From assembly GCA_051651625.1 (NCBI GenBank), contig JBOFSQ010000052.1, positions 1 to 26,865 on the forward strand: a stretch of 26,865 nt of DNA, given 5' to 3'. This document shows positions 15,647-24,100 of the stretch, one piece after another; the stretch's first letter is position 1; the number at the start of each line of letters is the position of its first letter. The notes under the pieces were generated by a model. The model saw only the letters and a program-made list of their open reading frames with translations. It was not told the DNA's origin and ran no database searches. A program made the translations under genes and the position numbers. The DNA comes from JBOFSQ01 sp051651625. Lineage in GTDB: Bacteria > Planctomycetota > Planctomycetia > Pirellulales > Thermoguttaceae.

Positions 15647-18600
15647 ATGCTCATGTCCAAAAACCAACTCACATTCAGCAGTCTGGGCGTTGTGTTTGCC
15701 CTCTACCTGTTTTATGGTTGGGTGGTGGTGCCGCTCGTTGTGCCGCAGCGGACGTTCAGCCAAACGCGGAGCGGGACGCTGTTAGCGTCGCCCGGCGATT
15801 CCGTCGCACGGGACGAATACGCCGACCTCTTTCCCGAAGGTGCGTGGGAACGAACGAGTCCGAAACGGATGCAGTTCGGAAACACAATCGTTCTGTTTCG
15901 AGAACGCGACGACTCCGTAAAAGGCGTCATCAAAATCTCACCGTGTACGATCATCCAACTCGCCGCCGACGAAACAGCAAGCACGCAAGACGCCGACGAA
16001 ACCGCAGCGAAAGAACGTCACCAAAAACGGTTGCGGCAAGCGGTCGTGATGCAGACACGCGAATACGCACTGCTCGAATTCAGCGGCGCAATCGACCTTG
16101 CACAACCAACAGCAATCCAGCTAAAACAAGGGCAACTATTCGGCGACATCGTTGTCACCAGCGACGGCAGCTCGCCAGAAATCGACGACGACCTCCGTAT
16201 CACTTGCCGCGACATCACCTTCACCGAGTCGCCACTCGTTACGTCGATCACGACGCTCAGCAGCGTCGATTTCAAGTTTGGTAAGAGTGTCGGTCGCGGA
16301 ACGATTTTGACTATCGAGTTCTCACGCAACTCGCTCGACGCGTCGGTCGTGAAGACGCTTTCAAAGGTCGAGTTTGAACGACTCGACTTTCTCAACCTCG
16401 TATTCGCCGGACTGCCAGTCGGCCCGCAAACAACGCCGCAAACGACGGTAAACGCAGCACCAAACGAGTCGTCGCTGGCGATTCAGTGTCGCGGGATTTT
16501 CCGTTTCATTCCCGACCTGCTAAACGCTGGGAACTGGATCGCCGAGTTCAACGACAACGTTCGCGTAAAGCGCACGAACGCCACCGGCCCGCCCGACACG
16601 CTCGAAGGACAATCGCTCTGGGTCTACTTCACGCCGTCACCGTCAAGCGAAGCGTCGCCGCGCGACGACATCGTTGCTGGGTTCCAGTCGCTCACGATGT
16701 CGAAACTTCTCGCGCTCGGCCAGCCCGCAATCCTCCGCGCTCCAACGTATGACAATCTCGTCGTCCAAGGTGAACGGCTCTGTTACAGTTTGAACGACCG
16801 CCAAATCGCGGTCGAAAAACGCGACGACACCTCGGTTGCGATTTCGACAATCGACATCCGCAGCGGAACACACCACCTCGAAGGCGGACGCATTCACGCC
16901 GCCGCGGACGAAAACGGCGAGTTCTCAAGTCTCGAAATCAGCGGCGCGGGACAACTCCGCAGCACTCTCATCCGCGACAACAGACCGTCGCCAATTTCAC
17001 TGTCGTGGAACAAAAAACTTACCGGCAAAACCGACTCCGATGACCCGACGCGAATCGTTTTCAACGTCGATGACAACGTAGAACTCGGACTCGATCCGCT
17101 CGGCAAAATGCGGGCCGACGGCGTTCAACTCGTCTGCCGTCGCAGCGGCGTGAACGCTGTACACGGTGCAGACAAATCACTCGGCGGCATCGAAACGCTC
17201 CAGCCAGAATCGGCGCGGGCGTGGGGAGAAATCATACTCGCTTCGACGTTCGGCACTTGTTTGGTCAAACGACTCGAAGTCTACTTCAGCGACGTTAGCA
17301 CGCCACTCCGCGCCGCAACAACGAGACCGCTAAAGCAAACCGTGATTCCGCCAGAGTTGTTGTTGTCGCGTCCGGTGAACCCGTATCAAACGTCGGTCGT
17401 CACGAGTGTTGCGTCGTCGCAAACGTTGTCACCGATTCGGCAAGTTCAGTACGTCGAGCCATCGTCGCCGCCACTCGCACCGATTGGAGGATCGACTGGC
17501 GGATTGACGCCGATCAGCCAACTCTCCGGCGCGAACGCACCGTTTGACGTGTCGGGCGAACAGATGAAGATTCTCGTTCTCACGCCGAGTGGTCGAACGG
17601 AGATCAGTCAGGTGTGGCTTTCGGGAAACGTTCACGTCGTTCAGCGGTTGCAAGCAACGACAGTTGGCGTACCATCGTCGCCGCCGCTGGAGATTCGCGG
17701 TCGTGAGGTTCACATTTGGAATCCAGAAACGCTGGCGACGGAAATTCGCATCAGCGGCGACGCCGAACAGATGGCGACGTTTCAAGGACGCGGAATTATT
17801 TTGACTACGACGAATCTTGTTGTGAGTCGCCAGCAGAATACGCTTTGGTCGGAAGGGATCGGACGACTCACCGCGCGGGGATCGGCGTTGTCACTAAACT
17901 CGCTTGCGAACACAACGTCGCCGCTCGGCGCGGTACAAACGTCGAGCGACGCGCCGCTTGTTATCGACTGGAATCGCGGGATGAGTTTCAACGGGCGTGA
18001 ACTTTTGTTTGAAGGCGTGAGCGATTCGACTGCGGAGACGGGCGTTCGGATTCTGTACGAACACCGGCAGATTCAGGCCCGCCGCGTTGTCGTGCGACTC
18101 GCGTCGCTGCTGTCGTTTTTTGAACGCGCGGCGGAGCCGATAGACGTTCAAACTCTCGAAGCGCACGGCAGCATCTTCATTCAAAACACGCAGTATGCTG
18201 GGAGCGTGATGACATCGCGCGACCGCGCACAATTCGGGCGCGACGTTACGCTCACGTTTCACTTGCCGAGCGGTTCGCTGATGGCGAACGGTTACGGACG
18301 TTTCCAATCGACGTTTCTCGGCCAGCAGATTTCGATTCCGTCGATTTCGTCGATGCGTGACAACGCCGCCGCGCCGAGTGAACCGGATACCGGACTCGGC
18401 TACATCGACGTTACGTTTCACGACGGACTCGACGGGAACGTAAACAGTCGTTCGGTGACACTCGCGGGTCAAGTCGATTGCAAGTACACGCCGGTTAACC
18501 GCTGGGACGAACTGATCGACACCGCTGATCCGGCGGCGTTTGTGAAACGCGGTTTACTGCTAACGTGCGGACGCCTCGTTATCGCCGCAAACCCGAATGG

Positions 18601-18880
18601 AACTGCAAACGAGATTGAGTTTCGCGCCGAAGACAAGGCGACGATTGAGGGACGCGGCGGACAGTACACCGGTACTGCGGAGTCGATTCAGTACAGCCAG
18701 TCGAAAGATTTGCTTGTGATGTCGGGTAACGGAATGGCGAACGCGATTCTCTGGCAACGCGACCGCCCCGGCGACCTTCCGCAAAAGATCGAACTCAAAC
18801 GGATCGAGTACCAACCGCGTGCAAACATCCTACGCGCAAGCGGTTTGCAACAGGGGATCATCACGCAAGGCGGGATGTGA
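15647..18880 (+). CDS. Giant OstA/LptA-like envelope protein
   Basis: A 1077-residue protein with one N-terminal membrane anchor or uncleaved signal (about 9-31) and an otherwise soluble, beta-rich body, presumably periplasmic. The C-terminal part has the OstA/LptA pattern: EFRAEDKATIEGRGGQ, then YTGTAESIQYSQSKDLLVMSGNG (about 1006-1030), typical of the beta-jellyroll that carries lipopolysaccharide. Similar TxxxFxxxxxxLxIxGxG-like segments recur through the body (about 400-470, 560-640, 840-900), suggesting several stacked jellyrolls. Proteobacterial LptA and LptC are only about 180-190 residues. The neighbour kdsD supports a role in lipopolysaccharide export. The start is uncertain: ATG 15647 or 15653, neither with a clear Shine-Dalgarno. 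A Pro/Ser-rich linker lies at about 570-640. Confidence 0.75.
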   Translation: MLMSKNQLTFSSLGVVFALYLFYGWVVVPLVVPQRTFSQTRSGTLLASPGDSVARDEYADLFPEGAWERTSPKRMQFGNTIVLFRERDDSVKGVIKISPCTIIQLAADETASTQDADETAAKERHQKRLRQAVVMQTREYALLEFSGAIDLAQPTAIQLKQGQLFGDIVVTSDGSSPEIDDDLRITCRDITFTESPLVTSITTLSSVDFKFGKSVGRGTILTIEFSRNSLDASVVKTLSKVEFERLDFLNLVFAGLPVGPQTTPQTTVNAAPNESSLAIQCRGIFRFIPDLLNAGNWIAEFNDNVRVKRTNATGPPDTLEGQSLWVYFTPSPSSEASPRDDIVAGFQSLTMSKLLALGQPAILRAPTYDNLVVQGERLCYSLNDRQIAVEKRDDTSVAISTIDIRSGTHHLEGGRIHAAADENGEFSSLEISGAGQLRSTLIRDNRPSPISLSWNKKLTGKTDSDDPTRIVFNVDDNVELGLDPLGKMRADGVQLVCRRSGVNAVHGADKSLGGIETLQPESARAWGEIILASTFGTCLVKRLEVYFSDVSTPLRAATTRPLKQTVIPPELLLSRPVNPYQTSVVTSVASSQTLSPIRQVQYVEPSSPPLAPIGGSTGGLTPISQLSGANAPFDVSGEQMKILVLTPSGRTEISQVWLSGNVHVVQRLQATTVGVPSSPPLEIRGREVHIWNPETLATEIRISGDAEQMATFQGRGIILTTTNLVVSRQQNTLWSEGIGRLTARGSALSLNSLANTTSPLGAVQTSSDAPLVIDWNRGMSFNGRELLFEGVSDSTAETGVRILYEHRQIQARRVVVRLASLLSFFERAAEPIDVQTLEAHGSIFIQNTQYAGSVMTSRDRAQFGRDVTLTFHLPSGSLMANGYGRFQSTFLGQQISIPSISSMRDNAAAPSEPDTGLGYIDVTFHDGLDGNVNSRSVTLAGQVDCKYTPVNRWDELIDTADPAAFVKRGLLLTCGRLVIAANPNGTANEIEFRAEDKATIEGRGGQYTGTAESIQYSQSKDLLVMSGNGMANAILWQRDRPGDLPQKIELKRIEYQPRANILRASGLQQGIITQGGM

Positions 18881-18917
18881 GGTATTCGTTTACGGTTTGC
18901 AAGTAGCGTCGTTGATT

Positions 18918-19096
18918 GGCATTTCCTTTTCTCACACAAAGGCACGAAGGCACAAAGAAGAGTTTTAACGCGGAAATCGCAGAATGACGGAAAGACACGG
19001 AATCCAGACTTCCGCGTCTTCCGTTTTTTTCGTGTGTTCCGCGTTCTATCCTCTCCGTGCCTTTGTGCCTTCGTGTGAAAAAAAAGAACTACCAGT
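18918..19096. repeat. Composite short-period inverted repeat after the OstA-like gene
   Basis: Outer arms (18918-18957 and 19056-19096) pair CACACAAAGGCACGAAG-type units ending in GGCA-TTCC-T-run sequences. Inside, units of the ACGGAAAGACACGGAA / CTTCCGCGTCTTCCG type pair around about 19005. This is the same family as 7464-7745. The remainder of the 408-base spacer (18881-18917 and 19097-19181) shows nothing recognisable. Confidence 0.8.
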
Positions 19097-19181
19097 AGAC
19101 AATGATGTTGTACAAATTGTGGACGATTGGCGAACTTTGTTAGTGGACTGCCCCCAACGTTCGTCCCATTCTGCTCGTGTC

Positions 19182-19209
19182 TTGACGCCATTTCTGGTGC
19201 GGGTATACT
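19182..19209 (+). promoter_or_regulatory. Strong sigma70-type promoter of the DUF1080 gene
   Basis: TTGACG (19182-19187), 16 bases, TATACT (19204-19209). Transcription would start near 19216 and give a leader of about 70 bases to the ATG at 19289. Confidence 0.7.
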
Positions 19210-19288
19210 TCTACCGATGCTCACGATGATTTCGCTGCGGTCTGCGGCGGGCGTGTGGTGTACCCCCCTTTTCACAAGGAGAATTGTG

Positions 19289-20032
19289 ATGAAGTTTTCT
19301 GTTCGCGCGTTTGTGGTGGCTCTGCTCGTTTCGGTTTCTGTGAGTGTCGCGGCTGAACCGCGTTCGCTCTTCAATGGCGAAAATCTCGCCGGATGGAACA
19401 TCTGCGCCACAGATGTTAATCCGAAAGACGTGATCTTCTGGACAACTGCGGGCGAGGTAACACTCGACCCGAACGATCCGACGCAACTCGCCCCAGCCGC
19501 TGGCGGGAAACGCGAAGACGGTGCGATTGTCAACCTGCGTCCGCACAAAGACGGCACGCCGCGCGGCGTCAATCTGCGGACGAACGAAGAGTTCGGGAGT
19601 GCCGTCATCGAGCTTGAAGTGATGGTGTCGAAAGGCTCGAACTCCGGCATCTACATCTTGGGCGAATACGAAGTGCAAGTCCTCGACAGCTTCGGAAAAC
19701 CAGACGACAAACTCGGTCAAGGCGACTTCGGCGCGATCTACAGTGCGTCGGCCCCGAAACTCAACGCCTCGAAAGAGCCGGGAACTTGGCAGACGGTTCT
19801 CATCGACTACGATGCACCGCAGTACGACGCCCACGGCACGAAGACCGCGCCGCTCAAGGTCAACAAGGTTGTGATTAACGGCAAGACGGTGCAGGAGAAC
19901 GTCGTCGTCAACGCTCCAACGAACGGCGGCGTTACGGGCGGACAGAAAATCGAAAAGGCAACCGGCCCGCTCATGTTCCAAGGCGACCACGGTGCAGTTG
20001 CGTATCGCAAAATCCGTATCTCGCCGAAATAG
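19289..20032 (+). CDS. Secreted DUF1080 protein (3-keto-disaccharide hydrolase family)
   Basis: A 247-residue exported protein: signal peptide 1-22 (MKFSVRAFVVALLVSVSVSVAA), then a single DUF1080 domain, a concanavalin-like beta-sandwich opening with the family hallmark SLFNGENLAGWN and containing FGSAVIELEVMVSKGSNSGIYILGEYEVQVLDSFG and the closing GPLMFQGDHGAVAYRKIRI. Members are abundant in Planctomycetes, and some hydrolyse 3-keto-glycosides; the substrate here is not predictable. AAGGAG (19276-19281) supports the ATG at 19289. The strong promoter suggests high expression as a single-gene transcript. A palindromic repeat follows and may terminate it. Confidence 0.93.
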   Translation: MKFSVRAFVVALLVSVSVSVAAEPRSLFNGENLAGWNICATDVNPKDVIFWTTAGEVTLDPNDPTQLAPAAGGKREDGAIVNLRPHKDGTPRGVNLRTNEEFGSAVIELEVMVSKGSNSGIYILGEYEVQVLDSFGKPDDKLGQGDFGAIYSASAPKLNASKEPGTWQTVLIDYDAPQYDAHGTKTAPLKVNKVVINGKTVQENVVVNAPTNGGVTGGQKIEKATGPLMFQGDHGAVAYRKIRISPK

Positions 20033-20064
20033 TTCGGTAGTGGTTTTGTTGGGGCGACCGGCAA

Positions 20065-20163
20065 GACCTGTTCGGAAACTTGTACCCAAACAGCGGTTCG
20101 GCATAGCCGAACCCTCCAAACGCCCACGGCATTGATAACTGGAGGGTTCGGCTATGCCGAACC
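20065..20163 (-). repeat. GGTTCGGC palindromic element, copy C (full length, inverted)
   Basis: Reverse-complement copy of the element at 1-95: tail (20065-20092), palindrome GGTTCGGC/GCCGAACC (20095-20113), a spacer, and a second palindrome arm GGAGGGTTCGGC (20141-20152) closing at 20163. It is the only copy with both ends inside the window and defines a unit of about 99 bases. It ends about 24 bases before the start of the downstream kinase. Confidence 0.8.
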
Positions 20164-20186
20164 TAGAACTACTGGAGATTCGTCCC

Positions 20187-22595
20187 ATGCACTTTAGTCT
20201 GCGCACAAAAGTTTTTCTTTCGGTCTTGGGAGTTGTCGCCGTTTCGTTTGCGGTCTTGACGCTGATCGTCTCGCAGCGGACGTTCGATATGGCGAAACAC
20301 GACGCCTTCAGCCTCGCGCAAGAATCCGCCGACAAATACCAAAACGAAATCCGCGCCGAATTGCAAGGAGCACGCATCACCGCCGAAACTCTCGCCACGG
20401 TATTTGAAACGCTCAAAGCGATGAGTCTCACCGACCGTGAGATGATGAACAGCATACTCAAAAACGCTCTCGCCAAAAAAGAATATATCACCGCGTTCTG
20501 TATCGCATACGATCCAAATGCACTCGACGGAAACGACACCGCGTTCGCTGGCGTCAAACCAGCATACGACGACACCGGAAGATATGCCCCATACTGGAAC
20601 AAACTCGGCGACTCCATCGCCGTCGAACCACTCGCCGACATCGACACCGCCGACTGGTACATCGAACCAAAAGCCACGCTCAAAGAATACATCACCGACC
20701 CATACCCTTTTCAAGTCCAAGGAAAACCGGTACTGCTTGCGAGTCTGATATTTCCGATTCTTAACGAGGGAAAGTTCATCGGTATCATCTCGTCCGACAT
20801 CGTTCTCGACAAACTTCAAGAGATGGTGTCGAAAGTTAACCCGCGAAGTCAAGGCGGAATCACCGAAATCTTTTCAAACGCCGGAGCAAACGTCGCGCAC
20901 CCCAACAAAGACTTCCTCGGAAAAGACATCGCCGAAGGGGTGTTCAAAGACGACCCGAAATGGTCGTCACACGTCGATGATGTACGCGCGGCGATCAAAG
21001 ACGGCAAACAATACATCGTCGAGAGCGAGATGTTTTACACCGTCTACATCCCGATTCGGTTCAGCGCGGCGACGAAACCGTGGTCGGTTGCGGTCAGTAT
21101 TCCGATGGCGGAAGTGCTCGGCAACGCTAATGCACTGCGCAATTATGTCGTCGCAGCTTCGGCGATAGCGATCTGTGTGATCGCAATTATGCTCTACTTC
21201 GTCACAGCAAACGCAACGCGACCGATTCTCAAACTCGCCGTCGCCGCGAAACTTCTCGGCGAAGGGAAGTTCGACACCGAAATTCCTGTCGTTAAAACTC
21301 AAGACGAGATCGGTGCGTTGTCGCTGGCGTTTCAGTTTATGGCGGAAAAGATACGCCATCAAATACAGGCACTCGAAGAGAAAAACGTTGACCTCAAGCG
21401 TGCGATGGTTGCGGCGAACGCGGCGTACAAAGCGAAGAATCTATTTCTGGCAAATATGAGCCACGAACTTCGCACGCCACTCAACGCCGTTATGGGAATG
21501 ACACACCTCTTGCAGCAAACGTCGATAGACGACACGCAGCGCGACTACACCAACAATATGCATGAAGCCGCGTCGTCGCTGCTGAAACTCATCGACAATA
21601 TCTTTGAGTTCACCGACATCGAAGCGGGACGAGTCAAGCTCGAACGAGTTCGTTTTGAACCTCGCACGATGCTAGAAAACCTCGTCACCGATTTCCACCA
21701 GCGGCGTCCCGACTCTGCCATAGCAATACGCACCGAGCTTGACAGCACGATCCCGTCCGCGCTTCTTGGCGACCCCGTGCGACTCCGCAAGGTTCTCACA
21801 AATCTGATCGAGAACGCCTACAAGTTTACGGAACGCGGCTCGATTACGGTGCGTGCAAACATCACGCGGCGCGACCCAAACAACGTGATGATAGAGTTTG
21901 CTGTCGCCGACACCGGAATTGGAATGACGCCGGAACAGATGGGTCGCCTCTTCGACGCATTCACGCAAATCGACGACTCCGCTTCGCGGCGATACGGCGG
22001 CACCGGCATTGGACTAGCGATCACGCGAGAAATGGTCGAGATGATGGGCGGTGCGATCTCGGTCGATGGCGAAAAAGACAAGGGAACCGTTTTCACGTTC
22101 TCCTGTTCGTTTGCGATTCCCGAAGACGCGGTTGTTCTGGAGGTGTCGCCGTCAGCGAAGGCGGAGTTTATCGGCACCACCGACGACAGCCGAAACGCCG
22201 TACTCCACGGCATGCGAGTCTTGATCGTTGAGGACAACAAGATCAACGCGATGATTGCGTGCGAACTTCTGAAGTCGGTTGGCATCGACGTAACGCTGGC
22301 GGTCGATGGCCGCGAGGCTCTCGACAAATTAGCCGATGCGGTTCGCACGCACGGCAAACCGGCGTTCGACTTGATCCTGATGGACTTGCAAATGCCGGTG
22401 ATGGACGGTTATGAAGCGACGAAGGTCATCAAGACCACTGGCGACTACAAAGACATTCCGGTCTTCGCGCTCACTGCGCACGCCTTCGCCGAGGAGCGTG
22501 AACGTTGCCTGTCACTAGGGATGCTCGAACATCTGACCAAACCAATCGACGTTGATCACTTCTACGAAGCCCTTCGCAACATCGCACGGCGATAG
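20187..22595 (+). CDS. Hybrid histidine kinase with dCache sensor, HAMP and receiver
   Basis: An 802-residue inner-membrane sensor kinase. TM1 (about 9-29), a periplasmic double-Cache domain (about 37-315, with WYIEPKATLKEYITDPYP and a FIGIISSDIVLD strand) that by family binds small molecules such as amino or organic acids, TM2 (about 319-341), HAMP (342-395), HisKA with MSHELRTPLNA and His426, HATPase (N box LRKVLTNLIENAYKF about 533-547, DTGIGM about 575, GGTGIGLAI about 604-612), and a C-terminal receiver (about 677-800) with LMDLQMPVMDG and acceptor Asp733. GGAG at 20174-20177 supports the ATG at 20187; an upstream in-frame ATG at 20154 lies inside a repeat and is rejected. No response regulator is adjacent. 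Confidence 0.95.
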   Translation: MHFSLRTKVFLSVLGVVAVSFAVLTLIVSQRTFDMAKHDAFSLAQESADKYQNEIRAELQGARITAETLATVFETLKAMSLTDREMMNSILKNALAKKEYITAFCIAYDPNALDGNDTAFAGVKPAYDDTGRYAPYWNKLGDSIAVEPLADIDTADWYIEPKATLKEYITDPYPFQVQGKPVLLASLIFPILNEGKFIGIISSDIVLDKLQEMVSKVNPRSQGGITEIFSNAGANVAHPNKDFLGKDIAEGVFKDDPKWSSHVDDVRAAIKDGKQYIVESEMFYTVYIPIRFSAATKPWSVAVSIPMAEVLGNANALRNYVVAASAIAICVIAIMLYFVTANATRPILKLAVAAKLLGEGKFDTEIPVVKTQDEIGALSLAFQFMAEKIRHQIQALEEKNVDLKRAMVAANAAYKAKNLFLANMSHELRTPLNAVMGMTHLLQQTSIDDTQRDYTNNMHEAASSLLKLIDNIFEFTDIEAGRVKLERVRFEPRTMLENLVTDFHQRRPDSAIAIRTELDSTIPSALLGDPVRLRKVLTNLIENAYKFTERGSITVRANITRRDPNNVMIEFAVADTGIGMTPEQMGRLFDAFTQIDDSASRRYGGTGIGLAITREMVEMMGGAISVDGEKDKGTVFTFSCSFAIPEDAVVLEVSPSAKAEFIGTTDDSRNAVLHGMRVLIVEDNKINAMIACELLKSVGIDVTLAVDGREALDKLADAVRTHGKPAFDLILMDLQMPVMDGYEATKVIKTTGDYKDIPVFALTAHAFAEERERCLSLGMLEHLTKPIDVDHFYEALRNIARR

Positions 22596-22648
22596 GCCCG
22601 TTACGTCTGACAACAGCGAGAAACTTGTGGTGAAAGAATTGGGGGGAA

Positions 22649-22676
22649 TTGCACGCGACGATTTTGCGTGTACAAT
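22649..22676 (+). promoter_or_regulatory. Promoter of the tRNA-Glu gene
   Basis: TTGCAC (22649-22654), 16 bases, TACAAT (22671-22676); start expected near 22683, about 13 bases before the tRNA. Confidence 0.6.
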
Positions 22677-22695
22677 CCCCGCAACTTTTCGCTAG

Positions 22696-22768
22696 GCCCC
22701 CTTCGTCTAGTGGCCTAGGACACCGGATTCTCAGTCCGGGAACAGGGGTTCGATTCCCCTAGGGGGTA
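22696..22768 (+). tRNA. tRNA-Glu (anticodon CTC)
   Basis: A complete 73-base cloverleaf without encoded CCA: acceptor GCCCCCT/AGGGGGT (first pair G-U), D arm, anticodon stem CCGGA/TCCGG (22723-22727, 22735-22739) with loop TTCTCAG and anticodon CTC at 22730-22732, T arm CAGGGGTTCGATTCCCCTA, discriminator A22768. The 3' part doubles as the integration site of the downstream element and as the antisense of the integrase C-terminus, so the intact tRNA was restored on integration. Confidence 0.97.
22715..22768. other. attL-like site: tRNA-Glu 3' segment overlapped by the integrase
   Basis: The integrase stop codon (complement of CTA, 22715-22717) lies within the D arm of the tRNA, so the two genes overlap antisense by 54 bases. 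Tyrosine recombinases of tRNA-targeting islands usually recombine within the anticodon to T-arm region; the exact core cannot be set without the other end. Confidence 0.6.
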
Positions 22769-24100
22769 AAAAGGGTTGCGTCCCTTGTGTCGCGTTGTCT
22801 CTGGTGCTGTAAAACACGGGGTTTCAGAAAGTCCATTTTTCGCGTCTTGCGTCAAATGTGCCCGTTTTTCACCCTGCTTCACACACTTTTTCACACACCT
22901 GTTCTCCGAATTCACACCCGAATTCGCCTCCGCAACGTTGCCAAACGACGCAACAAGCGGCGCGAAATCGTCTGTTGAAAATCGCTGATAGTATTGCAAC
23001 GCAATCTGTGGCGAGTGTCCCAAAATCTGGCCAATCAAATCGACACGTCCGCGCAGTTCGGGATACTTGCCGCTGTACATGTCTTTCTCGCAACTCGCCC
23101 GCATATTGTTACCAATCATTGGAACAATCGGCAGCCCCGCCTTCTTGCAAATCTTGTCAAACGTCGTCGTCAAATTCGCCGCTTGGAGATTGCCGCTGCG
23201 GTCGGGTTTGCGTCTGATGTATGCTGGACAGCGATTCTCGATCACCCACTCCGCACCGACCGCCGCTTGCTCCGCACAGTCCAAAAGTGGACGCATTATT
23301 TCGGGAAATATCGGCACGAAGCGTTCACTCTTGGTCTTCGTCGAATGCACACGCAGCATCGTCTTGTCCCAGATAACGTCCGTCCATCGTAACCGCAAAA
23401 CTTCGCAGCAACGACGAAGCCCGCCGAATCGCCAAAGCGCAATGATGAGCCGCCACTCCGCACACGGCGCGTACTCCATTGCACGCAAAGCGTACTCGGC
23501 GGAGACGTACTCCTTGCGTGCCGTCTCGTTGACCTTCGCTTGCGTAACGCGACAAAACGGGTTCGCACGAATCAAGCCCGCTTCTAGCATTTCACGAAAG
23601 AAAATCTGCGCGTGCTGCAACTTTTTCCAGATAGAGTTTTTGCCATAGCCGCCGTTGCCATCGAGTCGCCCCTCCGTCTCCAAATGCCGCTTGAAATCTT
23701 CTGCTCTCTCGCGCGTAATCGTTTGCGGGTTGCAATCTTTCCCGAAATACCGAAACAGATTGTCCGCAGACTGCCCGTAGATCATCTTCGTACTTTCGCC
23801 CAATTCTAACTTGGCAAGATAGCTTTCGACGAACTCACCGAGCGTCGTATTGGCACGCGACTTCACCAAATCGGCCTTGGCGAGTTTATCGTGCCGTTCG
23901 TTACTCAAGGCGTCAAGCCAACCGACGACCGTTTGATCCGGCATCGTACCAAACTTGCGACAAGTGATAAGACGCTCAATGTACTCCTTCGCGCGCGCCG
24001 CGTCCGACGGCGACACTTCGCCGAAGTAGACAGACTCCATCCGCTTCGTTTTCGGATGGATAAACTGCTTGCGGAATTTGACCTTCTCAAGTTTGGGCAT
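22715..24100 (-). CDS. int: Tyrosine recombinase (site-specific integrase)
   Basis: A 461-residue phage-type integrase. An N-terminal arm-binding region and a SAM-like core-binding domain (about 90-190) precede the catalytic domain: Arg229 in GGLRRCCEVLRLRW, a Lys in TKTKSERFVP (about 255), the second Arg334 in NNMRASCE, LGHS with His362, and nucleophile Tyr371 in QYYQRF. In box II the usual His of HxxR is Asn331. The last 17 residues (LGESNPCSRTENPVS region) are encoded by the tRNA antisense and reflect the attachment site. Its start overlaps the stop of the HTH gene by one base (TAATG), so the two are translationally coupled. It should integrate and, with the small HTH protein, excise the island. 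Confidence 0.95.
   Translation of the reverse strand: MPKLEKVKFRKQFIHPKTKRMESVYFGEVSPSDAARAKEYIERLITCRKFGTMPDQTVVGWLDALSNERHDKLAKADLVKSRANTTLGEFVESYLAKLELGESTKMIYGQSADNLFRYFGKDCNPQTITRERAEDFKRHLETEGRLDGNGGYGKNSIWKKLQHAQIFFREMLEAGLIRANPFCRVTQAKVNETARKEYVSAEYALRAMEYAPCAEWRLIIALWRFGGLRRCCEVLRLRWTDVIWDKTMLRVHSTKTKSERFVPIFPEIMRPLLDCAEQAAVGAEWVIENRCPAYIRRKPDRSGNLQAANLTTTFDKICKKAGLPIVPMIGNNMRASCEKDMYSGKYPELRGRVDLIGQILGHSPQIALQYYQRFSTDDFAPLVASFGNVAEANSGVNSENRCVKKCVKQGEKRAHLTQDAKNGLSETPCFTAPETTRHKGRNPFYPLGESNPCSRTENPVS

Noticed and set aside
18918..19096. CRISPR array
   Set aside because: Units are 8-10 bases, imperfect and in both orientations, without spacers of constant length or cas genes.
20154..20186. 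Upstream ATG at 20154 as start of the dCache kinase
   Set aside because: It lies at the edge of the repeat element and lacks a ribosome binding site; the ATG at 20187 has GGAG and a typical kinase N-terminus.
19211..20695. Long open frame of 494 codons on the minus strand
   Set aside because: It runs antisense through the DUF1080 gene, a repeat and the start of the dCache kinase, has no recognisable domain, and both plus-strand genes are well supported.
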